64,000 nucleotides of DNA from Gentiana macrophylla. Lineage: Eukaryota > Streptophyta > Magnoliopsida > Gentianales > Gentianaceae. Position numbers and translations under genes: made by a program. The stretch is from NCBI GenBank assembly GCA_026214975.1, contig CM047806.1:98479811-98543810 (forward strand), written 5' to 3'. The notes below the pieces were generated by a model. It was given only the letters and a program-made list of their open reading frames with translations. It had not been told where the DNA came from and made no database searches. This document shows, in pieces, positions 22,528-36,001 of the stretch (position 1 is the first letter of the stretch; each line of letters opens with the position of its first letter).

Positions 22528-24362
22528 TGTTAGTAATATCATCCGCAACGTAAGCGATTTAATGATCTAGATCTATAAATTACACGTAATAAAATAACTA
22601 GATCTACTCTACAAGGGGGTTGTAGAACATACCTCTTGGATCTCAAAATCCAAATTGAAGAACCACAATAGAAAGAACGAACGAAGGTGTGAAGAGCACC
22701 ACGATCTTCCGTACGTGTGATCCAAGCAACTCCCGGTGGAAGGAAATTCTCGTCTCGAATCCCTCCGATATGCTACCCGGAAAAAACCTCCAAGATTTTC
22801 CCCAATTATCCCCTTGGCCGAAAATTATCCTTCTCCTCTCTAAGAGATGATGGTCGAATTTTTTGTGTGTATTAGGCTTGGGAGAACTCTCTTTATATAG
22901 GAGAGTAATCTTTGTCCTCCAAGGATTTTATTTTGCAAATAAAATAAATCCAATAAATAAAAATATTCCCATAATATTCTAGAACAAATCTAGAATAATA
23001 TTTATCTTTATTTCTTACCATAAATATTTATCCAATAAATATTTTGTGCACATGTCTTATTAATTCACAAGAAAAAAAAATTATTGTTTCCTAAAAACAT
23101 GTGTTGGCCAAAATTTTACTTATTGACCTAGTCAATATTAATTTTCGGTCATAACACTAATTTTGCCAAGATTATGAAAAATGCATTTTTCACATATTTA
23201 ATTATTTAGCCCAACTAATTTAATAGCTCACTAAACAATTAATTCACATATCGTTTTAATTAAATTCTAATAAGAACTAAATTAATATTATTAGGATTCG
23301 ACGTCCGAGAATAGCTATGCTATATAGGAGGCACGTCGGGACCATGGACTAATAATCAGCGGCTCCGATAAATCAAATAAATAATTATCTTACGAACAGA
23401 ATAATTATATTCGATAAATCAATCATAGGAATATGCCACCATAATCCCATGACTGCACTCCTCCGATTATGAGATTATATTTATCTTCTCACGAGAATGA
23501 TAATAAGCGTCCATTGATATAATCATTACATATGGATTAATCCTCCATAGACTGTTCATTCTAAATCGGGAAGTTACCGTTAACCCTTTTTAGAACCTCT
23601 TATCCTTATTTACCATTAACCCCATAGTGATCAATTAATTCATATAACTCACTGGTAGCTAATCAGTGTAATATGAACTCGCGCGATCGATCAGTTTCTA
23701 GGATTAACAAATAAGGGAACTGTCTATCTACTTCCATAAATGGAAGGAATGGATTCCGTATCTGTGATAACACAGACTACTCACTCAATCCAGTACAATG
23801 CCAAGATGGGGTAATTCAGACCACAGACTCAGTGTAATCCTTAACCGTCAAGTCAAACCTCATACTGATTCAAGCAGTTGACTGTGATCACCTCAGGATT
23901 AAGATATATCCATAAATATGATCATCCATTGATTCGATAAGACTGCTCAATTACGGAATTATATCGTGAACTCTAATCAAATCGGTACAGCCCTATATGA
24001 TATATCTATCATATATAAATGCCCCACTAGGTTCTCTTAACCGAAAGTCCGGATAAGACAATCACACCTATTGTGTTCTGGGCGCATTAATAGCACGTTA
24101 AAGGAGAGACCCGATACTCTCGATTAAGTTCACTACGGTCTAATTGTATTTTAAGTACATCTTCACTAACTCAATCCTCCCGTGTATATCTCATACACTG
24201 AGTTAAGTGATTACATAAACGATATACTTTAGGGTTTTCTGTAGTGTAAATACCATTGTCACATCGGTGAATATGAGAATAATAAATATGAATAATAATA
24301 ATATCATTTCATTTATTAAATAAAGCAATTACAAAATTGTCTTTCGGGCATCACACCTAACA
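22528..24362 (-). repeat. 3' LTR of copia-2
   Basis: Left LTR on the plus strand, 1835 bp. Promoter-like CTATATAAAGAGAG on the minus strand at about 22888-22901. Pairs with 36002-37842. Confidence 0.94.
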
Positions 24363-24379
24363 ATCTCCCACTTGCACGA
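24363..24379 (-). other. Polypurine tract of copia-2
   Basis: Minus strand TGCAAGTGGGAGAT directly precedes the 3' LTR, the usual copia tract. Confidence 0.85.
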
Positions 24380-27064
24380 AAGCATGTGATTAATTGTTTT
24401 AGAGCACACCCTATTATTTAAACTACAACAAACTACATCTCCCACTTGCTCTAAAGCAATGGAGACCCATCCCGTATTCTAGTAAGCATATCATAACCAT
24501 TGTCAGATGACAAAATACACTCCGAGTGTGCCGTCGTAGGATAGGTCAGTGACTCGGGGAGCACCTACATCTAAATATCATGGGTCTTAATGAATAGTCA
24601 GGTTGTCGGCTAGAGACGATCCATAGAATCGAAACGTTACCGGTCCATCTAATCATGTGGTACTTTCCCAATATGCTTTTGACCTCTAGTGATTTTGAAA
24701 ATCCTTATAAGCTACCCCTTCATCGTGTGCACAATGATGTGGTATCGGCTTCCAAATCTAGAATCACTCCCAGATATGAAAAGGAAATCCTTAAGCTATA
24801 TCGCCTCTATAGCTACTACAAAAGCCGCTAATCACCCAACTAGTTAAAGTCGAGTTGGCGTTGCTGGATTCCTCCAGGCAATAGCTTCAACACAAGAGTA
24901 AACACTGAGCCCAAGATTGACTTAACGATCATCCTCAATCTGACTTAAAGTCAAAATCAGTGTATCACACATATCCAAGTGCACACATGAATATGTCCGC
25001 ATATTATTCCTCGTTCTCTTCAAGATACTAAAGGACATACTAAACTTGCTTTGTTAACCGCCGAATCTAAGATTCGATCAAAGTTGACGTTCAATAACCT
25101 GACCATCTCTTACTAGAAAAAGTATCTATCCCATTTCTCTTGATCTGAAGATTTAGAGAGTCATTCCTGAGGCATAGGGTAGAACATCCTCGTTGAATGT
25201 TGTATACACAGATGCATCATCTTAACCAATAAAATTGATGGGAAACCAGTGATTGATTCTAATGAATTCGACCGAGTCAAACTCTTTAGAATGTGATCCA
25301 AATCTCTGTTGCAGAGAATTGTGGCATTGTCAGATTCTGACTTCAGATAACACACCCATGTTGATTCCAACTAGTGCAGTGTTATCCTTCACAAACACTA
25401 ATATATATATATATATGTATATATTCACTACTGTACTAAAATTGATATCCAATCGACAAAAGACTTATCAATATTCTGGTCAAATCCACATATTGTAGAA
25501 ATATATGACTTCCAATGACCGAGAGGCTTGCTTTTTATCCACAAAGGACATAAGCCTTGACAGTCATCCTATCATAAGTTCATAAGCAATACCCTTTTGT
25601 TCCGAATGAATCCAGACTCCGTTTGTTTGGCAAGAAAGTCTTAGGGAATCACCCCTATTTTCTTTTTGCTTTTGAACGAAGTCATGCAATACTAAGTGGT
25701 AAGAGAGTCCAAGGTCTGATTAACTCTCTACTTCTTAGGGAATTACCCCTAGACCACTCAGGCTTTGCTCTGAAAGATAAACTTTCCTATTCATTCTACT
25801 CTTTTCCGTGTAGATCCAATTACTCCCACCGGGCCCTGAGACGCTCGGTGGTTCTATAAGAGTTTGAGCAGGCTCGAGTACCGAACTCCATTCAGGGTTA
25901 TGGCTATTAAACCAACCTCTATTATCGTAATCCTATACGCTCACAAAAGAGCCATAGGTCATCAATCGATCCTCGGACTACAAAGTCGCAGAAACCGTAA
26001 TGGGTAATGGATAAACCATACTCCCAATACTTACTGGGTGGATCGAAATTCTGATCTAGTTTAGTAGTGTTTTAGTGTTATCACCAACAACCGATGTTGG
26101 ATGTGGTCTGATTTTAATCAGTTAGTAACTACCTTGAGTAAACGTACTTCAAGGTTCAAGGTTTTGCTGTTCATGGATTCTATCAGAAAGGATGCAACAG
26201 TATAACTGTCCCTTCCCGATTTCAAGAATCATGTATCTAACCTTTATACTCAATAGGTTAAAAGATATATCACGAATGGTCATTGACCGAACGTATGCGT
26301 GAAATTCCCAGTCTTACCTTCAAGCACCGTGTGCTAAATGCTTATATTTATGGAAGTGGGGTGAACTGAATCCACACCTTATCCGTAAATTCCAAAGCAT
26401 ATTCTAGGTAGACTTCTCGGTCTTACATTTCAGTGTAAACCGTTATTTCGCTTCCAATATCTTTATTGAGTTAAGCAGTGTATTGTAGCACATCTAAATC
26501 TATATAAGGCAATTTAACGGTTTCTCACTTAGTGAGAACATGTCACAATAAGGCAGGCTGAGCATCAGTCTCAAGGACTATGAATGGCCTATTCCAAGTA
26601 TAGAATACTCTATCTCTGTTGAAAAACAGAGAAACCTCAAAATATTTTGGATAAACTTTCCGGAGTGTTTGAATAGTTATCAGACAAGAAGTCACTACTC
26701 GGAAGCTCCTACTAGCTTGTATCTTTCATCAGACCCCGAAGGTCGTCATGAACAAGCTATGTTACTTCTTTATAACCATTATCCTCTCCCGATTGAAAGG
26801 AAACTTAGTCATTGAACCTTTGAGACAATATAACCAGATCGAGAGAAAGGAATCACCCTGAGCCGCCTTCTTGTGTCTTGTCTTTTAGGGACTATGCACT
26901 AACTATGGAATATGAAGAAGCGTTTATCTAAATATAGAAACCAATTGCTTTTAATAGTTCTTAAGATGTGTTTTATATACATATTTCAAATGATTGTAAG
27001 TGGTTTTGACTTTATCAAACAAAAGTCCGAGTCTTGGATTAAATATTTACAAATGGTATATTCA
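24380..27064 (-). pseudogene. Copia-2 pol remnant
   Basis: The minus strand here corresponds to the 3' half of the internal region. Frames are short and broken. The piece 25370-25161 aligns by eye with copia-1 near 22310-22500 (shared TTCATTAGAATC/TTCATGAGAACA and ATTGGTTAAGATG). A short AT microsatellite lies at about 25399-25416. No enzymatic motif can be verified. Confidence 0.5.
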
Positions 27065-27069
27065 CTTTC

Positions 27070-28642
27070 TGTTTGAGAGGATTTTGCATCATTAAAACAA
27101 AAGAAAATTTATAAACCCATACTTAGATGCAAAACTAACTCCTAACCGGCCAAACACCGGGTAGTTGATAGTATAGCGAGATAAGTAAGGGTCGATCCAC
27201 AGTGGAATTGGGTCATGTTGAAATCTAATTTCATTAACTCTCTCAATTGTTACTACTAATTATTACTAAACCTAAACTAAAGCGGAAAAATAAACTGGGC
27301 AGAGGATTTTAGTCCAAAGCTAGGAAACACATAATTAAGAACAAACAAACAAGAACAACACAGAAGATAAAAACAGTCCTAAAGCTAAGTAAAACATAAA
27401 AACGACCTAAACTAAGGAAACATGAAATCAAACAACGTACAAACCATGTAATTTCAATCCTACCTCATCTCATGATTTTAACTCGAATTGTGGTTTCACC
27501 TTACGAAGGTATGAATCCTACTTTCGTAGTAATTCGCCTATCAATCTAATCATCTTTCGATCCATAGAGATTAACGCATATAAAACAAGGTGTAAGATCT
27601 TTCAATCTAATAACCTAGATAATCAACCTATCAACTTTCATTATGTCAAGGTTAAAAATCACATCTTTTCTATGGTGATCTAAGGTCTACAATGATTTTC
27701 ATCAAGTTAGACAACGATTAGCAACCAATCTCTCGATCTAGTCACACATGGCATGATAATTGCATAGAAAAGATACAAAACGAATCATAAATCATAAAGA
27801 TAAAACAGAGACTGAATTAATTGAAAAAAACAAACTCACAGGGTTTGATACAATTGTTTAAGCTCCATGAATCAACAATCAAAACAAAGGAAAGAAGCCT
27901 AATCTAACCCGGATCACTTCGAGCACAAGGCTCGGGTGACCGCCTGAGACTCAAAAGAGTGGTGCTCCTTGGAATTTTTATGTGAGAAGTTTTGTGGTGA
28001 TTTACGAATGGAAGGATGAATTGTGAATGTTTGGGAGCAAAGCTAGTATATATAGGAAATCGATTGCTGCACATTCGAACTCGATTTGAGATGTGGAACG
28101 CTGGTTCAAGCTCCGAACGCTGGTTCTATTGTTCAAACGCCCGTTCCATGCTTTTCCGAGCTCTCAAGATCGCTTTGGACTTCATGGAACGCCGATTCGA
28201 TATGGGACGCCTTGATTCCATCTTCAAAACGCCGCTCGGCTTTTGAACTCGATTCCACCTCTTTGAGCTTATCCGCATTTGATCCTTGTCATTATCTCCA
28301 ACAAACCATCCTTATCCTTTGTAACAAACCTTATCTCTTGGATATTCTAGATGATTCATGACTTGTCCTCCAAGATCTTATCCTTGACACTTGTCCATTC
28401 CAATCTTGAACACTTGTAGGCTCCTAATTAATCAATGAATAATACCAAAATGTAATATAATTCCAAAATAATAATAAATCATCATTTAAGCACTAAATTT
28501 GATACATTTTGAAATTAACTCATTAAAAATATCATTTGCTCAATATTTAAATATAAATCTCGATTTCTATGAAAAACATAAGAATATGGGGGAAATTGAT
28601 ATAAAATATATCGTTAAAAATCGTATAATTTGACCGAGAACA
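27070..28642 (-). repeat. 3' LTR of LARD
   Basis: Plus-strand left copy, starts TGTTTGAGAGG and ends GACCGAGAACA. A TATA box lies on the minus strand at 28044-28056, and a cluster of GAACG-core motifs lies just upstream of it (plus 28090-28250). Confidence 0.94.
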
Positions 28643-31243
28643 ACTCCCCCACACTTAGCTTTTTGCTCGTCCCGAGCAAAACAAAACAAAATCAAGACTC
28701 GAGACGTATAAACATTTATGCAAACATATTCAAGTCGTTTAGAGGTTCACCTGTGTGTGTGTGTGCATAGCCATAATAAATTTCCACTAAAACCACACTT
28801 GAAATTGATTCAAGCAAAACTAGCTAACATCCCATTTAAATTAGAAATATAAAACGATTATAACATGCACCTCACAAAACATACAAATTCGAAAAACAAT
28901 AATAGGAGTATTTAAAATATTTCCGACATACTTAGAGGATAATCCCTACAACATATCTTTCGATTTATATACTGGGATAAGATATACGATAACTATGTCT
29001 TATATTCAATTCATATCACTTCTCATCTAAGTTGATTTAATTATTTCTCATTTAAACACACATCAGAATGAGCTATTGCCCTCAAAGTAGAATAGGACAT
29101 TTCGAGATAATCCCCTACCTACTCAAATCATAAGGCGACTTTTTCCGATCGTCGTGAGCTTTGGTCATCATAGTGGTATAGGACATTTCGAGATAATGCC
29201 CTATCTCACTCCAATCATCGACCAGCTTTCGACATACTCAACTAATTCATTCATTAATCTCAACTTTTCAAAAAAAAAAAAACAATAGTTACGTGTCACT
29301 TATCACATTCAAACTTCAAGATATTCACAGTATGACATACTTTTAATTCTAAATACAAACTATTAAAATTTTCAAAATTCATATGAAAGCAAAGAATCAT
29401 GCGATAATCATCAAAAATCTCCAATCAAATGGGCATAGCTTTAAATTATAGCTCATCATTTACTATGGCACGTGAAAAATAGTGTTGGGTGAAACATCTA
29501 AAGTTACTAAATATGCAAAATAATGCACCAATGATATACAAACTCAAATAAAGATATGCATTTGTTCACTTGGGACAAAACAAAAATTTTGAAAAATTTC
29601 GCATTTTTCATAGAAATATGACTAATATGGCAAAAGAGTGTAGATACTAATCCCTTCCCCCACACTTAGATTGCAACTTGTCCTCAAGTTGTACGTAAAT
29701 AAAAAGTTTAGAACTTAGTGATTGTATTTCGGGGTGGCACTCGAAAGAACCCTCGAAGAACCAAAATTGCTTGACTATCCTTGGAAATGTGGAGCATCAC
29801 AGATCCAAGTAAGCTTGAATAGATCAAGAGACTTGTGGAGCATCACAGAATATCGACATCGACGTGAAAACGCACAACGCCTATCAAAAGTGTCCTACAT
29901 ACTTGATCGGTGCAAAAAGAGTCTACGGGAAAAAGAATTATACATTGAAAACACAAGGAGAATAAATCGTAGAGATGTTTTGATTAAGCTCGAGATAAGG
30001 ATGGAAAATATACATGGACATTGCAAAATAGTAGGCTAGGTGCAACTACATTACAATGCAAACTACATGATATGTAATCCTAATAAAAGAAAACGCAAAC
30101 AGGCTCAGGCTGAGTAGGTTGTGAAGACAACCCTACAGTGACTACGGCCCTTAAAGAAAAGAAAACAATGCAACTAGATGACATGCAACTAAATGAGATG
30201 CAGAAATAAAAGAAAATAAAAGAAAGAGAACTAGCCCACTCATTTGCAACATGACATGTATAAAATAAACGTCTACCAAATAATGACAGGTTACGATAAA
30301 CGACAGTGCTGTCCATTACAATGCAGTGTAGACGCGCCTTAAGACTCATCAAAGGTGATAGCATTATGGAAAACCAACAGTTAGCTATACTAAACAGATA
30401 TAACTCATAAGACGCGATGGTAGCATACGGAAAACCGGCAAGTAGCTACCCATATGAGTTACAAAAACAACAAGAAAGCACATAAGTCTCAAAGCTTAAA
30501 AGATTCATCACGGTATGTAGCATACTGAAACCGACATTAGCTACTAATAACAATAAGACCCGATTATAGCTTACGAGAACCGACAAATACTATAACTTGC
30601 ATAGATGAATCAAGTATATTAAAGTAAATCAATTATTTAACATGGATTCGTAGATGGAAAGATATGAATATGCAAGTTCGTAACATCTACGTAAAAATAA
30701 AAAGCCACGAAGCTAGTATAAAATTATCCATGTCAAACAAAAGCATTAAAAATCGGATCAAGGAAAATTCGTAACTCGAATCGCATTTTCGAGACCAAAC
30801 GGACGCTCATGCAATTGGAGACGAGCGCTCATCTCAAAATTTAGCACCGAACGGGCGTTTCATCACTCAACAGGCGTTCTCGCGATATTATAAACTTGGG
30901 ACGGGCGCTCGGATGCCTTGAACGCTCGTCCATTTCCAAAATGCATGAGATAGGCAGGAAAATAACAAAGAACCCAAAACTAATCATAAACTCAACACAC
31001 ATATAGCATGCATAACAAATGACCCACAGATAAATTTTTAGCACAGGGTCGATTAGAAATCACCTAAACACATAATTCACGTTGAACAAATTGAGTAAAA
31101 ACTTTTGCACATTCTTAACCAAACGGTCATCGAAACACGGCAAAAATAAAAACTCTCAATTTAGTTAACGCTACTTTTATTGAACACAGTAAATTGTAAC
31201 AAAATCAAGAATTAACTCAAGTAGATTCAATAGAACACCGATT
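28643..31243 (-). other. LARD internal region, non-coding
   Basis: Begins on the plus strand with the complement of the purine tract (CTCCCCCACAC). A second CCCCCACACTTAG block is at about 29658. The phrase TAGGACATTTCGAGATAAT occurs twice (about 29093 and 29191). Short open frames (29722-30039 plus; 30080-30364 minus) resemble nothing known. A cluster of GACGAGCGCTC-type motifs lies at about 30795-30930. Confidence 0.7.
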
Positions 31244-31260
31244 CCCCGGCAACGGCGCCA
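31244..31260 (-). other. Primer-binding site of LARD
   Basis: Minus strand TGGCGCCGTTGCCGGGG, four to five bases inside the right (5') LTR. Confidence 0.88.
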
Positions 31261-31264
31261 CTTT

Positions 31265-32840
31265 TATTTGAGAGGATTTTGCATCATTAAAACAAAAGAA
31301 AATTTATAAACCCATACTTAGATGCAAAACTAACTCCTAACCGGCCAAACACCGGGTAGTTGATAGTATAGCGAGATAAGTAAGGGGTCGATCCACAGGG
31401 AATTGGGCTGTTGAAATCTAATTTCATTAACTCTCTCAATTGTTACTACTAATTATTACTAAACCTAAACTAAAGCGGAAAAATAAATCGGGCAAGAGGA
31501 TTTTAGTCCAAAGCCGTGAAACACATAATTAAGAACAAACAAACAAGAACAACACAGAAGATAAAAACAGTCCTAAAGCTAAGGAAAACATAAAAACGAC
31601 CTAAACTAAGGAAACATGAAATCAAACAACGTACAAACCATGTAATTTCAATCCTACCTCATCTCATGATTTTAACTCGAATTGTGGTTTCACCTTACGA
31701 AGGTATGAATCCTACTTTCGTAGTAATTCGCCTATCAATCTCATCATCTTTCGATCCATAGAGATTAACGCATATAAAACAAGGTGTAAGATCTTTCAAT
31801 CTAATAACCTAGATAATCAACCTATCAACTTTCATTATGTCAAGGTTAAAAATCACATCTTTTCTATGGTGATCTAAGGTCTACAATGATTTTCATCAAG
31901 TTAGACAACGATTAGCAACCAATCTCTCGATCTAGTCACACATGGCATGATAATTGCATAGAAAAGATACAAAACGAATCATAAATCATAAAGATAAAAG
32001 CAGATGAATTAATTGAAAAAACAAACTCACGTGGTTCGATACAATTGTTTAAGCTCCATGAATCAACAATCAAAACAAAGGAAAGAAGCCTAATCTAACC
32101 TCGATCATCGAGCACAAGGCTCGGGTGACCGGCCTGAGACTCCAAAAGAGTGGCTGCTCCTTGGAATTTTATGTGTGAGAAGTTTTGTGACTGATTTCTG
32201 AATGGAAGGATGAATTGTGAATGTTTGGGAGCAGCTAGTATATATAGGAAATCAGTTGCAGACATTCTGAACTCCAGTTTGAGATGTGGAACGCTGGTTC
32301 AAGCTCTCGAACGCTGGTTCTATTGTTCAAACGCCAGTTCCATGCTTTTTTCCGAGCTCTCAAGATCGCTTTGGACTTCCCGAACGCCCGCTTCGATATG
32401 GGACGCCAGTTCCATCTTCAAAACGCCAGTTCTGGCTTTTGAACTCCAGTTCCACCTGTGCTGAGCTTATCCGCATTTGATCCTTGTCATTATCTCCAAC
32501 AAACCATCCTTATCCTTTGTAACAAACCTTATCTCTTGGATATTCTAGATGATTCATGACTTGTCCTCCAAGATCTTATCCTTGACACTTGTCCATTCCA
32601 ATCTTGAACACTTGTAGGCTCCTAATTAATCAATGAATAATACCAAAATGTAATATAATTCCAAAATAATAATAAATCATCATTTAAGCACTAAATTTGA
32701 TACATTTTGAAATTAACTCATTAAAAATATCATTTGCTCAATATTTAAATATAAATCTCGATTTCTATGAAAAACATAAGAATATGGGGGAAATTGATAT
32801 AAAATATATCGTTAAAAATCGTATAATTTGACCGAGAACA
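31265..32840 (-). repeat. 5' LTR of LARD
   Basis: Right copy, 1576 bp. The terminal CA (minus sense) is mutated to TA at 31265-31266. It otherwise matches the left LTR closely, with differences clustered in the motif region and at CAG/CTG sites. Confidence 0.93.
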
Positions 32841-32845
32841 CTTTC

Positions 32846-35800
32846 TATACGACAAACAAATTATCGAATAGAAGGTAAATCCTTTCGTTCCAATGAATCT
32901 TAAACAGAAAATAATTTTTCCGCGATATCCAGGGATTGAATCCGAGATTCATTTCCTTATATCACTCCCACTATTCTAGCTAAAATTAACTGCCCGTTGT
33001 TTACTCTTTTAATCGTTAAATGCACTGCTACCTTGTTCTTCCAAAGAACTTAGCTCGAGAAAAACGCCAAGGATTTATAGGTTGGTGATACAAAATCACT
33101 GTCCTTATCCTATGATTTTCAGTTAATTAATTTTCGGTTCAGCCTTAAAGTTTTCTCAGTTTAGATGACTAACACTTTTAGACATATTCTCCTATTCTTG
33201 ACTTTCCGTGAATGGAAACAGTCTTGAACCAGCGGTTCGTTTGAGTAGACACTACTCTTGAACCGTGGGATGTCTATTTCGAGTGTTACTCGTCGGGACT
33301 TCTCGGATTTTCTAATATACCAGAAAAAACAACAAATCATAACATTAAAGCTCCCACTAGTTTATCGGTTCCAAATACCGTCTAACGAGCAATGCTTTAT
33401 TTTTATGATTTTCCGATTTTTTCGATTAGAAAATCTTTCGTACATAGTTCCAATGTTTCCAGAAAAACAAATCATAGAACTCCCACTAGTTCATCGATTC
33501 CAAATATCGTCCAACTAGCGACATTTCATGACTTTCCAGTTTTTCAATTAGAATGGTTACGTGTGTAGTCAGTTACACTTTTCTAATGTTCTAGAAAAAC
33601 AACAAATCATAAAGCTCCCACTAGTTCATCGATTCCAAATATCGTCCAACTAGCGACACTTCATGATTTTCCGATTTTTCAATTAGAAAATTACTCGTGT
33701 AATCACTACACACTCAAAAATTCACTAGAAGAATTTCAAAGTCCGAAATCACCTTTGATCAAACTAAGTTTGTCTCCCGACACGAATGACACTAGTGACA
33801 TACCTATATGTCACTCTGGTTTTTAAAAGGCTTAAGAGAAAATATCTCTTTCGAAAAATAATTGCATTATCGATTAACTAGTTCAACGTCCTAGTTACTT
33901 TTCACTTTTTAAAGAAGTCAATACTAGTCAATTATAAATTTTAAGCAATTTAGTAAGGAATATAATGCTGTAAATAAAATGACATATATTAATTCAAGTT
34001 TAACACTACTATATTATTTTATTTTAGGAATTGTAAACTATAAGTAAGTCTACTCTACCATTCCAAGGTTTTAACCTCCCATCTCAGTGCCGCCGTAGGG
34101 TAGGTCAAAGAGATGACGGTTAAATCTAGACAATCTCATCAATGAATAACTTGTGAGAATCGAACATCCCACGAGAATCGAACATCCCTTTATTCATTGA
34201 CTACCTTCCTTTTTAGCCTAGATATTATCAAGAATACCCTTGATGAGTGTGACTCGCTATATCGGATCTCTTAGGTACGCCCGAGTATGCCGTCGTAGGA
34301 TAGGTCGCTGACCCGACGAGTACCCGTAAATCCTATCCTTTCGGAGACCAAGCCATGAATGTTGATAGGGGTGAACACCATCCGTAGGGGACGAAATCAA
34401 AGCGCCGCGAGGCGCCACCCTTCTCTCACTTACTTGTATCTATAGTAGAGGCCGTGGGGTTGGTGCCGCCTCCCGCTCCCACTCAATATTTTGGAAGTGG
34501 TGGTGGGTTAACTAACCACGTCTTTTGATGTTAACATAAAATCACATCAAATCAAGGATTCGAATGGTGTCGGTAACGTAGGCAAGCCTACCCGCCCTAT
34601 TCGTTGGAACATATGTGATGATCGGACGAAGTCGGGTCAAGAGAGCCCCATTGAGATAAGAAGGAATCACCCATCCGCTCGCCGGTGTAGCTTAGTCTTG
34701 CCGGACCCCGTGCATACACATCACACTAGAGGGTTAAGTCGGCCGAGCCAAGCTCGGGTTGACCACCCAACCTATAAAGCGAACCGCTTTTATCCAAGAT
34801 TTATTGTTCTTTTACCATCATTCAATCTCGTAGACACTACGAATCGAAAACGTGATCTCGTTTAGGCTTTTAAGGCGGTTCACCGAGAACACACACCGAA
34901 AAGGTTTAACGATTTCATAACCCGTCCTCGGATATTTAATTAGTTACTAAATTAATTAATTACCACGTATTAATTAAATTTCAACTAATTACGCGAGTTC
35001 GTATACATGCCTATTTTAATTACCAAAATTAAAATTCTACATGTATGCATGGAGTGGATTTATGATGTGATGCATGTCATGGCAATTCCGATTTTATATC
35101 TATTTTATGATCAAACACATAAAAAATAAATTGCGGAAAAATTTAAACACCGAGATGGATTGTCGGTACCCCCGTATCTAATCTATCCTAGGAAAAACAG
35201 TAAATTACATAATCTATGTATTCGAGTCTTGATCTTCAAATCTTGAACTCGAACCGCCGGATCACGAACCACCCGAGAGGAGAAAAGACTTTTTAATTAA
35301 ATAAATCCAATTTATTTGATAAACAAAACCCTTTTTTTTGTTTTTTTTTTTAAAAAAAATATTAGTATTATTTTCCAAAAATAAAATTTTCTTTGCATGC
35401 GGCTGAAACATTAAATTATTTTCCAAAAATAAATTTTTTTTTTCCTTTCTGCCAATCGGCAGTTTATTAAATAAAAAAAAAATTTAGGTTAATGAAAGTT
35501 ACAGGCAGCCGCAATTATCAAACCCTAGCCGCATGCAATTTTATTATACAGGACTTATAGCGACGCTCGCAGAAAGTCCTGTAGCGCGGATTTTTAATTT
35601 AAAATCAGGTTTTTATCCGTTTCTCTTCGTTCATACATTGGGTTTCACCTTAATCTGCAACTTTTCTTCAAGATCTTCATCTTATCGAGCCCGGAACATC
35701 AAAATCACAATAAAAGATGCTACTTTTACATTTAAATTTCGAAAATTGACATAAAAATATACAATTCCTATGCTCAATTGTTACTAAACAAAGGAGCTAC

Positions 35801-35982
35801 AAAATAGATCTAACGAAAGAAACACAGATCAACCCCAATCCATCTCTTCAACCAAGACATTCAGAATCATAAAAAAAAATTAAACATAATTTTTGGCCCC
35901 TTTTTAAAAAAAATTGGGACAAAAAAAATCTACATGTTTACCACTCCTAGATCTAATATTTTATACGTATAAATATAGATCA
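32846..35982 (-). repeat. Copia-2 leader and gag-proximal remnant
   Basis: Minus-strand counterpart of the copia-1 leader. It holds a unit of about 150 bp containing CTCCCACTAGTTCATCGATT, GTCCAACTAGCGACA and CATGATTTTCCGATTTTT, repeated about three times at 33345-33720. The run GCCGTCGTAGGATAGGTC and a variant occur at about 34290 and 34088. At 35150-35185 it matches copia-1 18200-18225 in reverse (GGTACCCCCGTA). No open gag frame. Confidence 0.6.
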
Positions 35983-36001
35983 CCTTGGCGACTGATACCA
36001 C
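35983..36001 (-). other. Primer-binding site of copia-2
   Basis: Minus strand TGGTATCAGTCGCCAAGG, one base inside the 5' LTR. It matches the initiator Met-tRNA site for the first nine bases and then departs. Confidence 0.8.

Larger units (their letters stand above)
27070..32840 (-). mobile_element. Non-coding LARD-type LTR retrotransposon nested in copia-2
   Basis: LTRs of about 1.57 kb, exact 5-bp duplication CTTTC at 27065-27069 and 32841-32845. Orientation is minus: primer site TGGCGCCGTTGCCGGGG abuts the right LTR, purine tract GTGTGGGGGAGTT abuts the left LTR. The internal region of about 2.6 kb encodes no gag or pol that I can see, so this is a large retrotransposon derivative. A primer site of this type is common in Ty3/gypsy (Athila/Tat-like) plant elements; that placement is inference. 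Confidence 0.92.

Noticed and set aside
25390..25420. Short AT repeat as an element boundary
   Set aside because: Lies inside the copia-2 pol remnant and aligns with copia-1 on both sides; a simple microsatellite expansion.
29722..30039. 105-codon plus-strand frame in the LARD
   Set aside because: Considered as a possible gag remnant, but it has no zinc knuckle or capsid-like pattern and is not matched elsewhere in the window.
30080..30364. 94-codon minus-strand frame with hydrophobic Phe/Ser stretch
   Set aside because: Inside the non-coding LARD interior, no family resemblance, composition typical of AT-rich chance frames.
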